Origin: CAYUHC01 sp964444555
Lineage (GTDB): Bacteria; Patescibacteriota; Minisyncoccia; Phycocordibacterales; JACOZG01
Assembly (NCBI GenBank): GCA_964444555.1
Contig: CAYUHC010000012.1
Span: 1 to 22,195 of the forward strand
Direction: 5' to 3'
DNA length: 22,195 nucleotides
The notes beneath the pieces are model-generated. The model did not search any database. It saw only the letters and a list, made by a program, of their open reading frames with translations, and was not told where the DNA came from. Shown here piece after piece: positions 15,798 through 21,874 of the stretch. How positions within the stretch are numbered: the stretch's first letter is position 1; each line of letters starts with the position of its first letter. Both the position numbers and the translations under genes were made by a program.

Positions 15798-16166
15798 TTA
15801 CACACCTAGCTCAGCTTTTAACTTAGCGGCATTGCCCGGCAAGTCGTGTTTGTCGCCAACGGCGTTTTGCGGGTTAGGAATTAGCCAGATGTGCGCGTGG
15901 GGAACTTCTTCGCCAACAATTTTGGAAATGATTGATTCGGTTTGAAAAGCTTTTTGTTGGGCGTGAGCAATTTTTTGCGCCACCAGAAAATAGTCACCAG
16001 CGTTAGGCACGTCCCAGACCCAGCGATAGTGTGGCTTGGGAATGACGAGCGTGTGGCCCGGAGCTTGAGGGCGGATGTCGAGAAAGGCGAGAAAGTTTTG
16101 ATCTTCGTACACGATCTCGGCGGGGACCTCTCGATTAACGAGTCGGCAAAAAATACAATCAGTCAT
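15798..16166 (-). CDS. HIT family nucleotide hydrolase/transferase
   Basis: Histidine-triad protein; such enzymes cleave nucleoside phosphoramidates or dinucleoside polyphosphates. 122 aa. An N-terminal CxxC (Cys4, Cys7 in MTDCIFC) typical of the zinc-containing bacterial HIT group, the loop RPQAPGHTLVIPK (32-44), and the triad written VPHAHIWLIP: His90 and the nucleophile His92 are present, while the third His is Trp94. The change may alter leaving-group handling, but the nucleophile is intact. The stop abuts the pgk stop; the start is divergent from recJ with 24 bp between, apparently under a shared -10. No Shine-Dalgarno site is seen. Confidence 0.92.
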   Translation of the reverse strand: MTDCIFCRLVNREVPAEIVYEDQNFLAFLDIRPQAPGHTLVIPKPHYRWVWDVPNAGDYFLVAQKIAHAQQKAFQTESIISKIVGEEVPHAHIWLIPNPQNAVGDKHDLPGNAAKLKAELGV

Positions 16167-16173
16167 AGCGAAA

Positions 16174-16190
16174 TGTTATCATAGTGCATC
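16174..16190. promoter_or_regulatory. Shared symmetric -10 of the HIT and recJ genes
   Basis: The 7-mer TATCATA (16177-16183) reads TATCAT on the plus strand (with an upstream TGT, an extended -10) and TATGAT on the minus strand. Predicted starts are about 16189 for recJ (GTG at 16191, leaderless) and about 16171 for the HIT gene (ATG at 16166, 5-nt leader). No clear -35 is present in either direction. Confidence 0.5.
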
Positions 16191-17858
16191 GTGACTAAGA
16201 AGGCGTGGAAGTTAAGAACCTCAAGCGGGATCTCTTTGCGGGATCAGTTGTTGGCGGGGCGAGGCGTGGCGGCAGAGGAGCAGGCGTTCTTCTTGATGCC
16301 TGATTACGCTCTCGCAATCCATGATCCGTTTTTGCTAACGGATATGGCGGTGGCGGTCGAGCGACTACTGCGGGCGATCGACTCCGGTGAACGATTGGCC
16401 GTGTTCGCCGACTACGACGCTGATGGAGTGCCGGCGGCCGCGCTCTTGGTGAGTTTTTTTCGTAAGATTGGTTTTAATAATTTTGAAGTTTATATTCCCG
16501 ATCGCCACGAAGAGAATCATGGTTTGAGTGACGTCGCGATTCGGGGCTTGGCTGATCGCGGAGTTAAGTTGATTGTGACACTCGATTGCGGCATCGCGAA
16601 CGCCGAGTCGGTAGCGACCGCCGCAACTTGGGGAGTAGAAATAATTATTACGGATCATCACTTGATCCCGGCGAGCGGTTGGCCGACGGCGGCGGTCGCA
16701 GTGGTCGATCCTAAACGCGATCTGGGAAAATATCCGTCACCAGATCTTTGTGGCGCCGGCGTGGCTTTTAAATTAGTTCAGGCACTAATCGCTCGAGGAA
16801 ATTTTAATTTACCTACGGGTTGGGAAAAGTGGTTGTTGGATTTAGTGGCGATTGCCACCGTCAGCGACATGGTGCCACTGGTGGGAGAGAATCGTGCCTT
16901 GGTCCGTTACGGATTAATTGTTCTTCGCAAATCACCGCGAGCTGGCGTGCAGGCCTTGTGTCGAGTTTTAAATTTAACGCAAGAAAGTTTGAGCGAAGAC
17001 GACATTGCCTTTTCGCTCGGACCGCGCATCAACGCGGCAAGCCGCATGGCTCACGGCTCTCAAGCGCTCGAACTTTTGACGACCACTGATCTGGCCCGCG
17101 CTCGGGCCTTGGCCGAAGAGTTGGAACGTTACAACAAACAGCGTCGCGTTTTGGTTGATCGGATTTTACTGGCAACAGAATCGGTTGATGAATCTTCGCC
17201 CGTGGTGGTGGCGGGGGACGCGGGTTGGTCACTCGGCGTTCTGGGCTTGGCCGCCTCGCGTTTAGTCGAAAAATTCGAGCGGCCAGTTTTTTTGTGGGGG
17301 CAGAATAGTCAGGGCCTGATCAAGGGGTCTTGTCGCTCGGATGGTTCGGTGGGCGTGGTTGATCTAATGGAGGCCGCCGGTGGCGCGGATTATTTTTTTA
17401 ATCACGGCGGCCATTTGCAGGCGGGCGGTTTTGCGTTAGCGGCCGAGCGAGTGGCAGAGTTACCCGTTCGTTTGCAGACGGCTTATCAGGCTGTACCCAA
17501 GCAATTAGTTGAGAGCGAGCTATGGCTGGACGCAGAACTTTCGTTGATGGAAGTTGATGAAGTGGTCTATGCTCACGTGGAGGCCTTGGCTCCTTTTGGG
17601 ATGAATAATCCCAAGCCTGTCTTTTTATTTTCTGGCGTCCCCATTTCGACCTTGCGGATTATGAAGGGAGGTCTTCATTTGGAGCTGGGTTTGCCGGGCC
17701 GCCACGGCCTTTTAAGCGCCTTTAGTTTTTTCAATTCTTTTCCGGAGCTGGGTCTAAGAAGTGGTGACCGGATTGATCTAGCCGCCACAATCGAGAAGTC
17801 CTATTTTCGCCGTTACCCCGAACTACGTTTACGGATTGTTGACCTAAGGCGGTCGTAA
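16191..17858 (+). CDS. recJ: Single-stranded-DNA exonuclease RecJ
   Basis: 5'-to-3' single-strand exonuclease of recombination and repair. 555 aa from GTG 16191, near the usual 560-580. Phosphoesterase motifs: FADYDADG (Asp74, Asp76, Asp78), TLDCGI (Asp132), the DHH motif ITDHHLIP (Asp155-His156-His157) and DLCGAGVAF further on. The DHHA1 part has GPRINAASRM (about 280-289) and the NHGGHLQAGG motif (about 405-414), then the C-terminal OB-like domain (ALAPFGMNNPKPVF). The start follows a shared, extended -10 by 8 bp, so the mRNA is probably leaderless. Its neighbours (rnhA, comEC, ComEC-type lactamase, pilus genes) suggest a role in processing incoming DNA as well as in repair; that is inference. 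Confidence 0.96.
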   Translation: MTKKAWKLRTSSGISLRDQLLAGRGVAAEEQAFFLMPDYALAIHDPFLLTDMAVAVERLLRAIDSGERLAVFADYDADGVPAAALLVSFFRKIGFNNFEVYIPDRHEENHGLSDVAIRGLADRGVKLIVTLDCGIANAESVATAATWGVEIIITDHHLIPASGWPTAAVAVVDPKRDLGKYPSPDLCGAGVAFKLVQALIARGNFNLPTGWEKWLLDLVAIATVSDMVPLVGENRALVRYGLIVLRKSPRAGVQALCRVLNLTQESLSEDDIAFSLGPRINAASRMAHGSQALELLTTTDLARARALAEELERYNKQRRVLVDRILLATESVDESSPVVVAGDAGWSLGVLGLAASRLVEKFERPVFLWGQNSQGLIKGSCRSDGSVGVVDLMEAAGGADYFFNHGGHLQAGGFALAAERVAELPVRLQTAYQAVPKQLVESELWLDAELSLMEVDEVVYAHVEALAPFGMNNPKPVFLFSGVPISTLRIMKGGLHLELGLPGRHGLLSAFSFFNSFPELGLRSGDRIDLAATIEKSYFRRYPELRLRIVDLRRS

Positions 17859-17931
17859 TAGACGAAGCGAGGTGGGGGTGATAAAGTAAAAAATGATTTA
17901 TACAATCACTGGTTTTAAGCCAGAATAGAAT

Positions 17932-18378
17932 ATGGAAAAAGTAACCATTAATACGGACGGCGGATCTCGAGGCAATCCCGGGATCGCGGGAGCGGGGGCG
18001 GTAATTGCTGATGCTCAGGGAAATATTTTGAAAGAAGTTTCTTTGTCGCTCGGAGTGGCCACCAATAACGACGCGGAATATCGAGCGGTTATTTTGGGTT
18101 TAGAAAGTTTAAAGAAGTTGGTGGGGTCGGGGCGAACTCGCGAGTTGGCGGTTGAGATTCGACTTGATAGCCAGCTGGTAGCTAATCAATTGTCGGGTAA
18201 GTACCAAATCAAAGAAGAGACCTTGTGGCCGCATTTTATTAAAATTTCGAATTTGCGCGTTGCCGATTTCCCGCAAGTAACTTTTACTTATATCCCTCGG
18301 GAAGAAAATGCCCGAGCCGATGCTCTTGCCAACCGGGCTATGGACGAAGCCAGTAGCCAGCAGGGAAAAATTTTTTAA
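17932..18378 (+). CDS. rnhA: Ribonuclease HI
   Basis: Cleaves RNA in RNA-DNA hybrids. 148 aa, normal length. The four catalytic acidic residues are all visible: Asp9 in NTDGGSRGNPG, Glu49 in TNNDAEYRAVI, Asp79 in IRLDSQLVANQL and Asp130 in NARADALAN. The basic-protrusion region of E. coli RNase HI is short here, resembling the compact RnhA type. A weak -10 (TATACA/TACAAT around 17899-17906) and a small stem CTGG/CCAG (17909-17923) lie in the 73-bp spacer after recJ. comEC follows after 3 bp, so the two genes are probably cotranscribed. No Shine-Dalgarno site is seen. Confidence 0.95.
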   Translation: MEKVTINTDGGSRGNPGIAGAGAVIADAQGNILKEVSLSLGVATNNDAEYRAVILGLESLKKLVGSGRTRELAVEIRLDSQLVANQLSGKYQIKEETLWPHFIKISNLRVADFPQVTFTYIPREENARADALANRAMDEASSQQGKIF

Positions 18379-18381
18379 ACC

Positions 18382-19875
18382 GTGACTCGCTTCCCGATAA
18401 TCTTGTCGGGGTTTTTGTTCGGAATACGGCTGGGTCTGCTGACGCCCATGGTGACGCTAGCCGCGGTTGGGGCGGGGATAATTTTAGCTAGCTTGGCGGC
18501 CGCGGTTTCTCCGGTTGGTCGACGATGGTTGGTGTGGTGGGTGATCATCGCGATTTTTTTCGGCGGCTGGCGGGCTTCACAATCGTTTCTTGATCCCGGT
18601 CCACCGCTTGAGGCGGTGGACCAAGTGGTGACTTTGTCGGGCGTGGTTTGGGAATTGCCAGAACGTCGGGATCAGAGTTTGCGGTTGGTGCTTAAGACTG
18701 ATTCTGGCGCCAAGGTTCTGGTTTGGGTTGATCGACAATCTAGTTTTAAGGTGGGGGATCGATTGATGGTCAAAGGCCGCTTGGAACAACCGGAAAATTT
18801 TACCACGCTCGCGGGGCGGGAGTTTGATTATCGGGCTTTTTTAGGACGCCAAGGAATTTATTATGAATTAGCATTTGCTGAGGCAACGATTGCCGGCCAG
18901 CAATCGTTGCCGTGGTGGCGTCGCGCTCGCGCCGCGACGCGCGAGCGATTGGACGTGGTGATAAAAGACTTGTGGCCCGAACCCGCCAGTTCGCTGGCCG
19001 GTGGACTGTTGGTCGGCGCTCGCGAATCACTGGGGACCAAAATTTTAGAACAATTTCGCCGGGCTGGTCTATCGCACTTGGTCGTTCTCTCTGGTTACAA
19101 CTTAACGATTATTGCCGAGGGCTTGAGTCGAGTCTTGGCTTTTTTGCCGCGAACTTTGGGTTTGTCGGCGGGCGCGATCGCGATGATTTCTTTCGTCGTG
19201 CTAACGGGCGGTGGCGCTAGTTTGATTAGAGCGCTGGTGATGGCGCTTTTGGTTTTGGTGGCCCGCTCGACGGGGCGCTTGTATGAGGCTGGCCGAGCTC
19301 TGGGTCTGGCCGTAGGCTTGATGGTGCTTTGGGAACCAAGTATTTTGCTTGATGATCCCGGGTTTCAATTGTCGGTGGCCGCTACGGCTGGACTAATTTG
19401 GGGTTCGCCCCTTGTGGCCCGTTGGTGTCGCTGGGTGCCGGAACGTTTTGGCTGGCGCGAAATTGTGGCGACGACGGTAGCGGCTCAAATTTCAGTGGCG
19501 CCTCTTTTGGTTTATCACAGCGGACAGTTGCCGGTGGTTGGGTTACTCTCTAATGTTTTAGTTTTGCCGACGATTCCGGTCGTGATGGCCACCTCGGCCT
19601 TGGCGGTGGCCTTAGGTTTGGTCGCTTCGTGGCTTGGCTGGTTGCCGGCGGCGCTGGCGTTGATGGGGTTGCGTTATGAGTTAGTGGTCGCGCGCCTGGC
19701 CAGTCAGTGGCCGGGCGCGGCTCTGCTCCTGCCGCCGGTACCCGGTTGGTCAGTGATAATTTGGTATAGTGGATACATTCTTATCTATGTTTGGCTCATC
19801 CGTTCGTCGTCTCGCCCTGGTGATTGGTCTGCTTCTCGCAGTCACGCTGGTGTGGACGCGAGTCTGGAGATTTAA
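18382..19875 (+). CDS. comEC: ComEC/Rec2 DNA-uptake channel, membrane part
   Basis: Polytopic membrane protein for moving single-stranded DNA across the cytoplasmic membrane in natural transformation. 497 aa from GTG 18382. N-terminal helices (about 1-60), a DUF4131-like OB-type segment (VVTLSGVVWELPERR, FDYRAFLGRQGIYY, about 75-165), then the Competence domain: ASSLAGGLLVGARESLG, AGLSHLVVLSGYNLTII, GGGASLIRALVMALL, GFQLSVAATAGLIWG and several membrane helices to about 480. The metallo-beta-lactamase domain that ends many ComEC proteins is absent and is encoded by the next, overlapping gene in another frame (+1 relative to this one). The last 30 residues (RSSSRPGDWSASRSHAG on) are read through that overlap and look unconserved. 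A 12-bp inverted repeat lies inside the gene. Confidence 0.9.
   Translation: MTRFPIILSGFLFGIRLGLLTPMVTLAAVGAGIILASLAAAVSPVGRRWLVWWVIIAIFFGGWRASQSFLDPGPPLEAVDQVVTLSGVVWELPERRDQSLRLVLKTDSGAKVLVWVDRQSSFKVGDRLMVKGRLEQPENFTTLAGREFDYRAFLGRQGIYYELAFAEATIAGQQSLPWWRRARAATRERLDVVIKDLWPEPASSLAGGLLVGARESLGTKILEQFRRAGLSHLVVLSGYNLTIIAEGLSRVLAFLPRTLGLSAGAIAMISFVVLTGGGASLIRALVMALLVLVARSTGRLYEAGRALGLAVGLMVLWEPSILLDDPGFQLSVAATAGLIWGSPLVARWCRWVPERFGWREIVATTVAAQISVAPLLVYHSGQLPVVGLLSNVLVLPTIPVVMATSALAVALGLVASWLGWLPAALALMGLRYELVVARLASQWPGAALLLPPVPGWSVIIWYSGYILIYVWLIRSSSRPGDWSASRSHAGVDASLEI
18882..18911. repeat. 12-bp perfect inverted repeat inside comEC
   Basis: Arms GGCAACGATTGC (18882-18893) and GCAATCGTTGCC (18900-18911) with a 6-nt spacer CGGCCA. 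It encodes part of EATIAGQQSLPW. A second, weaker GC-rich inverted repeat (8-bp arms, GCGTCGCG and CGCGACGC, 18918-18940) follows 6 bp later. Confidence 0.8.
19763..19786 (+). promoter_or_regulatory. Candidate internal promoter for the ComEC-type lactamase gene
   Basis: Extended -10 TGG-TATAGT (hexamer 19765-19770) inside the end of comEC predicts a start near 19777, 10 nt before the ATG at 19787. No good -35 is visible. Confidence 0.35.
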
Positions 19876-20641
19876 AACCGGTCAGTTGGTCGTGGCCTTT
19901 TTGGATGTTGGTCAAGGTGATGCGATTTATATTGAGTCACCAACCGGTCGTCAGGTGCTAGTTGATGGCGGCGCGGGTGGCGCGGTGTTGCGCGAGCTGG
20001 GGGAGGTGATGCCTTGGTTTGATCGCTCGCTTGATCTGGTCGTGGCTTCTCATCCGGACGCGGATCATGTGGGCGGATTAATCGATGTGTTTAAGCGTTA
20101 TCAGGTGGCTGGTTTTATGGAGTCGGGGGTGGAATCAGACAATCGTTTAGATGATAATTTGCGAGATTTAGTTCGGCACGAACCGGCTACTCTGCTATTG
20201 GCCCGGCGAGGTCAGGTGGTGGAGTTGGGCGGCGGCGCGCAGTTGGAAATTTTATTTCCCGATCGCGATCCGAGTGGTTGGGAGACGAACGAAGCTTCGA
20301 TCGTGGCGCGCCTGGTGTATGGCCAGAGCGAATTTTTATTAACCGGTGACGCGCCGCTCGCGGTGGAGCGGCGTCTGCTCGCCACGCCATCGGCGCTCGC
20401 GGCTGACGTTCTCAAGGCTGGTCACCACGGTTCGCGCACTTCGACCGGTGATGATTGGTTGGCCGCGGTGGCTCCAGCTTGGACGATTATTTCGGCGGGG
20501 GCAAAAAATCGCTACGGTCATCCTCATCCCGAATTATTGGCGATGGTAGCCAAAACAAGCTCGACCGTCTTAACGACGGCCGAGCGGGGAACGGTGGTGT
20601 TTAAAACTGACGGAAAGGAATTACGCTACCTTGGCCGTTAG
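19787..20641 (+). CDS. ComEC-type metallo-beta-lactamase, separate gene
   Basis: 284 aa from ATG 19787; a GTG at 19769 would add six residues. One N-terminal membrane helix (about residues 8-25, LALVIGLLLAVTLVWTRV) is followed by a complete metallo-beta-lactamase fold of the ComEC C-terminal type: AFLDVGQGDAIYIE (37-50), metal-binding SHPDADHVGGL (88-98), FLLTGDAP, KAGHHGSRTSTGDDWL, then SAGAKNRYGHPHPELL. In full-length ComEC this nuclease-like domain follows the membrane channel directly. Here it starts in another frame inside the last 89 bp of comEC, so it is either a genuine split gene (own membrane anchor and possible promoter support this) or the result of a frameshift. Its 3' end overlaps rpmB on the other strand by 21 bp. 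Confidence 0.88.
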   Translation: MFGSSVRRLALVIGLLLAVTLVWTRVWRFKTGQLVVAFLDVGQGDAIYIESPTGRQVLVDGGAGGAVLRELGEVMPWFDRSLDLVVASHPDADHVGGLIDVFKRYQVAGFMESGVESDNRLDDNLRDLVRHEPATLLLARRGQVVELGGGAQLEILFPDRDPSGWETNEASIVARLVYGQSEFLLTGDAPLAVERRLLATPSALAADVLKAGHHGSRTSTGDDWLAAVAPAWTIISAGAKNRYGHPHPELLAMVAKTSSTVLTTAERGTVVFKTDGKELRYLGR

Positions 20642-20824
20642 GTGTTTGTTGGCCTTAAGACACTTGGTGCAGATTTTGATCCGGCGACCAGTCGTTAAGG
20701 TGGCCCATTGTAGATTGGGCTGTTGGCGGCGCTTGCCGGTGGGGTTAAACTTGGTCGCACGGACCCGGTTAGAATAACCACCAGCTACTCCACTCGTTTT
20801 GGCACATAGGGGACAAATTTTCAT
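20621..20824 (-). CDS. rpmB: 50S ribosomal protein bL28
   Basis: Ribosomal protein of the large subunit. I choose ATG 20824 (67 aa); the ATG at 20839 lies within the apparent -10 element. Two CxxC pairs (Cys4/Cys7 in KICPLC and Cys52/Cys55 in KICTKC) mark the zinc-binding form, and KRRQQPNLQWATL matches the bL28 core. Single-gene transcription unit, convergent with the lactamase gene and overlapping it by 21 bp (20621-20641), and divergent from the M50 protease gene. Confidence 0.95.
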   Translation of the reverse strand: MKICPLCAKTSGVAGGYSNRVRATKFNPTGKRRQQPNLQWATLTTGRRIKICTKCLKANKHLTAKVA

Positions 20825-20833
20825 AGTCGTGGC

Positions 20834-20840
20834 TATCATG
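20834..20840. promoter_or_regulatory. Possible shared -10 of rpmB and the M50 protease gene
   Basis: TATCATG reads TATCAT on the plus strand (20834-20839) and CATGAT on the minus strand (20840-20835). For rpmB it predicts a start near 20828 (about a 4-nt leader); for the protease gene a start near 20846 (27-nt leader). No -35 is evident. Similar in layout to the HIT/recJ spacer but a weaker match. Confidence 0.35.
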
Positions 20841-20872
20841 CTACCATAAGTCCGTAATTGCGCAACTAGGCC

Positions 20873-21487
20873 ATGATCGAATCCTTATTTTTTATTGCCA
20901 TTTTGATTGTTTCCGTCGTCATCCATGAGGTGGCTCACGGGTACGCGGCCTATGCTTTGGGCGATCCCACCGCTAAGTTGGCCGGACGATTGTCGCTTAA
21001 TCCATTAGTCCACATTGATCCAGTGGGTTCGGTCTTGGTGCCCGCGATCTTGGTTTGGTTGGGTGGCTTGGTGTTTGGTTGGGCTAAGCCAGTGCCCTAT
21101 AACCCTCATCAGTTGCGGGGCGGTAAATGGGGCCCCGCTTTGGTGGCTTTGGCCGGTCCGATCTCTAATTTTGTGGTGGCTCTGGTCTTTGGCCTCCTAT
21201 TGAGACTTAGTTTGGCCTCCGAACTCATTAGTGGACCGGCTTTGGGGCTGGTTTCGATGATTATTTTGCTTAATGTTATGTTGGGCGTATTTAATCTCTT
21301 GCCCTTGCCTCCGCTGGATGGTTCTAAGGTTTTGTTTGCTCTGTTGCCCTGGCGGTGGCGCTGGCTGGAGGCCTGGACTTACCGTTATCAATTTGCGTTA
21401 TTGATTGCCCTGGTTTTAGTCGTCACGAGGTTTGATTTCTTGGGACTGATTGTGCAGGGACTTTTTCGCTTGCTAACTGGGGTTTAA
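20873..21487 (+). CDS. M50 family site-2-type intramembrane metalloprotease
   Basis: Zinc protease that cuts within or near membrane segments. 204 aa, the short form without PDZ or CBS domains. Active site: HEVAH (His18, Glu19, His22) inside the first membrane helix and the distal aspartate in NLLPLPPLDGSKVL (Asp149). The typical GDPTAKLAGRLSLNPLVHIDPVGS follows the first helix. About five membrane segments are visible. Members of this compact group are widespread; the substrate cannot be predicted. It is read divergently from rpmB, and its stop codon (21485-21487) touches the T-run of the terminator of the next, convergent gene. No Shine-Dalgarno site is seen. Confidence 0.95.
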   Translation: MIESLFFIAILIVSVVIHEVAHGYAAYALGDPTAKLAGRLSLNPLVHIDPVGSVLVPAILVWLGGLVFGWAKPVPYNPHQLRGGKWGPALVALAGPISNFVVALVFGLLLRLSLASELISGPALGLVSMIILLNVMLGVFNLLPLPPLDGSKVLFALLPWRWRWLEAWTYRYQFALLIALVLVVTRFDFLGLIVQGLFRLLTGV

Positions 21488-21514
21488 AAAAACCGCTCCG
21501 AACTTCGGAGCGGT
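21486..21514 (-). terminator. Intrinsic terminator of the 62-aa gene
   Basis: The stem ACCGCTCCG/CGGAGCGGT (21492-21514, 9 bp plus two possible closing A-T pairs) is followed on the minus strand by seven T (plus-strand A-run 21486-21492). There is no T-run on the plus side, so it acts for the minus-strand gene only. Confidence 0.9.
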
Positions 21515-21541
21515 GGCGCGAGCTGGCTACGCCGGGCGGGG

Positions 21542-21730
21542 CTAGCCGCTTTTGCCAGGTTCTCTATTTTCTTGGATTTTTTCTAGGGCGATTCGGCCCC
21601 GGTCGACTAATTGCTGGTGTTGGCTCTCGGGTGATGCGGGGCTGACCGCGATCGGTCGGGGAGCTTGGCCTAGGGCCGCCAGGTTAACTCTTGGGGGCTT
21701 TCCTGGGCCGAACGGTCCGGGTCCGTCCAT
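21542..21730 (-). CDS. Unrecognised 62-aa Pro/Gly-rich protein
   Basis: 62 aa, family not recognised. The N-terminal half is Pro/Gly-rich (MDGPGPFGPGKPPRVNLAAL), the middle PRPIAVSPASPES, and the last 25 residues are charged and likely helical (QQLVDRGRIALEKIQENRE). No membrane helix, signal peptide or cysteine, so probably cytoplasmic. It is a complete transcription unit: promoter (21811-21782), Shine-Dalgarno AAGGAG (21743-21738) with 7-nt spacing to ATG 21730, and its own intrinsic terminator 28 bp after the stop. It is the only gene in the window with a canonical ribosome binding site. A competing plus-strand frame (21552-21788) lacks such signals. Alternatively the transcript could act as an RNA, but the start signal favours a protein. 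Confidence 0.7.
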   Translation of the reverse strand: MDGPGPFGPGKPPRVNLAALGQAPRPIAVSPASPESQHQQLVDRGRIALEKIQENREPGKSG

Positions 21731-21737
21731 GTCCGTT

Positions 21738-21757
21738 CTCCTTAAAAATAAAAAGGA
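21738..21757 (-). promoter_or_regulatory. Shine-Dalgarno site with possible sequestering hairpin
   Basis: On the minus strand TCCTT, nine nt of U-rich loop, then AAGGA: the only clear Shine-Dalgarno sequence of the window can pair with a complementary stretch just upstream. The 5-bp stem is weak and its role is inference. Confidence 0.4.
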
Positions 21758-21774
21758 AGGTTCTGAGCTTGGGC

Positions 21775-21811
21775 TCCCTCTACTTTAGACCTCAAGCGGT
21801 GCCGTCGTCAA
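21775..21811 (-). promoter_or_regulatory. Promoter of the 62-aa gene
   Basis: On the minus strand TTGACG (21811-21806), an 18-bp spacer and TAAAGT (21787-21782), predicting a start near 21775 and a leader of about 45 nt. The -35 is the best TTGACA match I found in the window. Confidence 0.55.
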
Positions 21812-21849
21812 CCGTTTTCGCTTAATTCCTCTTGCATTATTTAAAGCGG

Positions 21850-21874
21850 TATATTAGAGTGTACCCTACGTTCT
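21850..21874 (+). promoter_or_regulatory. Candidate rpsL promoter -10
   Basis: TATATT (21850-21855) predicts a start near 21862 and a 13-nt leader to the ATG at 21875. The -35 is not clear. It stands back to back with the promoter of the 62-aa gene. Confidence 0.45.

Noticed and set aside
20352..20373. 8-bp inverted repeat inside the lactamase gene
   Set aside because: GC-rich, and arms of this length are expected by chance a few times in a window this size; no T-run.
21552..21788. 78-aa plus-strand open frame
   Set aside because: No start signal, and it opposes a minus-strand gene with promoter, Shine-Dalgarno site and terminator.
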